64,000 nt of DNA, from assembly GCA_963575745.1 (NCBI GenBank), contig CAUYUJ010018621.1, positions 135,882 to 199,881 of the forward strand. Direction: 5' to 3'. Below are positions 62,265 through 64,000 of the stretch, in pieces. Origin of the DNA: Prorocentrum cordatum (taxonomy: Eukaryota; Sar; Dinophyceae; Prorocentrales; Prorocentraceae). The stretch's first letter is position 1. Each line of letters opens with the position of its first letter. The notes under the pieces are model-generated. The model saw nothing but the letters and a program-made list of their open reading frames with translations. It did not search any database and had not been told where the DNA came from. The translations under genes were made by a program, and so were the position numbers.

Positions 62265-63190
62265 TTAGAACAGGACCGTGTACTCGCCAGGCGCATTGAT
62301 ATACCAAGCGCTGGCCTCTCGCGCGCCCGCCACGAACGCCACGCCAAGACGGCGTGTCAGTCGATACCTGTTGCTCGACTTTGTCATGGGCCCAATCGGC
62401 TCCATAACCTGCACGATCAAAAGCAAGTCCGATGCGTCGAATGCGCATGCAGCTACCCTTCCAACAACATCAGCTGATATCATAATGTCGTGCACGTGAA
62501 ACTCTTTGCTGTCATATCGGGCAGCTTTGGCCAGCGAGACATTCGGATATTCCTGAGGCGAGGTGCACTTGCCGAGGAGGCCGTTGGAGAAATGGCAGTT
62601 GCCATCCCGAAGTGAGTTGAACTGTTTGGTGAACAGGCTCGCCGACACAGACCGTTCCCAAGCGTGGGTGTCATCCACTGCTTCAGCAACCTCCTTGACC
62701 CGAAGGTTCAACCTCTCCACCACAAACATATCCACCACGCACCGATCAGTGAGAAACTGATCGGGGGTGTGGAAACAAGCATGGTGCTTCGGGAGAATCA
62801 TTCCCCCGCCGTACGCAGCCTTAAACTTATCGAAGTGGCGCCGCAAAGCACCGCGCAATGATGCGACCGCATTCTGGAACACGAGGCCCGACGATCGCTT
62901 GGCAGTCATGCACAAGTCAACTACCTCGCACGCCGCCTCGAACGATTCCCGCTGCAACCTGATGCGGGCGTCGTGCACCAAATGGCGCTCCACATAATGT
63001 CGCATAAGCACGTATAAGGTTATGTATTCGCTGGCTTTGGCGATGACTTTTCCTTTTTCTTCATTGTGGGGCGAGAAAGCGTTATATAGTTCAGAATGCT
63101 TCACGCCGCGCCGTTTTGGGAAGGGCCAATCGGCCTTCATCAAATCACGCCAGACAGAAAATTGCAGCCCTATGCCTTCGCACGGCTTGG
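62265..63190 (-). pseudogene. second TNP2/CACTA-like transposase, 5'-truncated
   Basis: An open frame of ~305 codons corresponds to the C-terminal half of the 35.8-37.9 kb transposase: SVWRDLMKADWPFP, an AKASEYITLYVLMRHY segment, GGMILPKHHACFHTPDQFL, FVVERLNLRVKEVAEAVDD and a C-terminal domain HDIMISADVVGRVAACAFDA. Where the other copy has ERKHR this one has VERLN, so the two are clearly diverged. The N-terminal half with the DxMH box is absent; its place is taken by the 63.2-64 kb minisatellite. No inverted repeat was found. Confidence 0.55.
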
Positions 63191-63239
63191 CAAATCCGCC
63201 GACCCCAGAGGCGTGTGAGGAAAAGTTCTGGCTCCCCAC

Positions 63240-64000
63240 CATGCCCCTACCACGCTCCGGCATCCCCACCCCATGGAGCCTCTGTTCTTGGGACCCCCCA
63301 CCACGCCCCCCACCACGCCCCGGCACCCCCACCCCATGGAGCCTTTGTTTTTGGGACCCCCCACCCCACCATCTCTCGCCCAAAACCAACCGACACCCCC
63401 CACCACGCTCCCCACCACGCCCGGGCACTCCCACCCCATGGAGCCTCTGTTTTTGAGACCTTCCACCCCACCCTTTCTCGCCCAAAACCGACCGACACCC
63501 CCCACCACGCCCCCCGCCACGCCCCGGCACTCCCCCCCGCATGGAGCCTCTGTTTTTGGGACCGCCCACCCCATCATTTCTCATCCCAAACCGACCGACA
63601 CCCCCCACCACGCTCCCCACCACGCCCCGGCACTCCCACCCCATGGAGCCTCTGTTTTCTGGGACCCCCCAACTGCCCACCATGTCTGATTCAAACCGAA
63701 ACCGACACCCCCCACCCACGCCCTCCCACCACGCCCCCGCACTCCCACCCCATGGAGCCTCTGTTCTTCGGACCCCCCACCCCAACCTACGAATTCTCGC
63801 CCCCAAACCTACCATGCCCCCCTCCTGGCCCCGGCATCCCCACCCCATGGAGCCTCTGTTCTTGGGACCCCCCACCCTACGATTTCTCGCCCAAAACCTA
63901 CCGATACCAACCCTCCTGGCCGCGGCATCCCCACCCCATGGAGCCTCTGTTCTTGGGACCTCCCCCCTACGATTTCTCGCCCAATGCCTACCGATACCCC
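63240..64000. repeat. ~100-bp minisatellite, at least eight copies
   Basis: CCATGGAGCCTCTGTT occurs at 63,271, 63,334, 63,436, 63,539, 63,641, 63,750, 63,845 and 63,936 (spacings 63, 102, 103, 102, 109, 95 and 91). C-rich spacers contain CCCCACCACGCCCC and TTTCTCGCCCAAAACC. It runs off the window end. A long minus-strand frame through it (Gly/Arg/Trp-rich) is a by-product. Confidence 0.85.

Noticed and set aside
63200-63875. N-terminal extension of the second transposase
   Set aside because: Gly/Arg/Trp repeats come from the ~100-bp minisatellite, not from transposase sequence.

Overview
The window is nuclear DNA of a dinoflagellate. The deciding evidence is an exact copy of the 22-nt dinoflagellate spliced leader at 21,533-21,554 (minus strand). 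It forms the 5' end of a retroposed mRNA that has a poly(A) remnant and an 18-bp target-site duplication. High GC, single-exon genes with K/G/A-rich tails, a DIRS-like retroelement with methyltransferase-like domains, a LINE-like RT, and kilobases of simple repeats all fit. I cannot name the genus.

Layout: (1) 1-9.8 kb is almost entirely repeat. Degenerate satellite arrays are built from 11-15 bp CTCTTGGGG-type subrepeats ordered into ~300-370 bp units that end in a conserved GAGCGTCGGG...GAAAAGGC...AAA tail. They are broken up by (TA)n tracts with an attached AGAACC...GGTTCT hairpin. (2) 9.8-14.9 kb holds GATCGGTTTATCGG repeats, two copies of a ~400-bp diverged repeat block, a broken alpha/beta-hydrolase gene (minus) and an unidentified coding segment (minus). 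(3) 14.9-17.6 kb is microsatellite and minisatellite. (4) 17.6-25 kb is more satellite array, into which a complete trans-spliced mRNA copy (18,417-21,554) inserted; it carries an intact 519-aa seven-TM gene. (5) 25-29 kb has a ~1.1-kb (TAC)n tract, a near-identical 867-bp tandem duplication and a ~353-bp duplication. (6) 29.3-31.4 kb holds a 696-aa RNA-binding gene.

(7) 31.9-55.5 kb is a nested structure and the main result. A DIRS-like retroelement on the minus strand is split in two: N-terminal domain, methyltransferase-like domain and RT at 55.5-52.26 kb; RNase H, second methyltransferase-like domain and tyrosine recombinase at 35.05-31.9 kb. Between the halves, at 35,048-52,261, lies a 17,214-bp DNA transposon. 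It has 40-bp terminal inverted repeats (31/40 identical, starting CTGAGATG) and a 2-bp CA target duplication. Removing it with one CA copy joins the RT and RNase H frames exactly. It carries a decayed TNP2/CACTA-like transposase, 14-bp subterminal repeats at the transposase end, at least five other genes all on the minus strand, and an array of five 31-bp palindromes 29 bp downstream of the stop codon of a cargo gene.

(8) 55.9-58.6 kb is a plus-strand LINE-like RT pseudogene abutting the DIRS-like element. (9) 58.6-61.3 kb has two small plus-strand genes, the first between ~55-bp direct repeats. (10) 62.3-63.2 kb is a second, 5'-truncated transposase of the same family as the one in the large transposon, followed by a ~100-bp minisatellite to the window end.

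Family names rest on motif recognition by eye; no database search was possible. No rRNA, tRNA or CRISPR locus was recognised.
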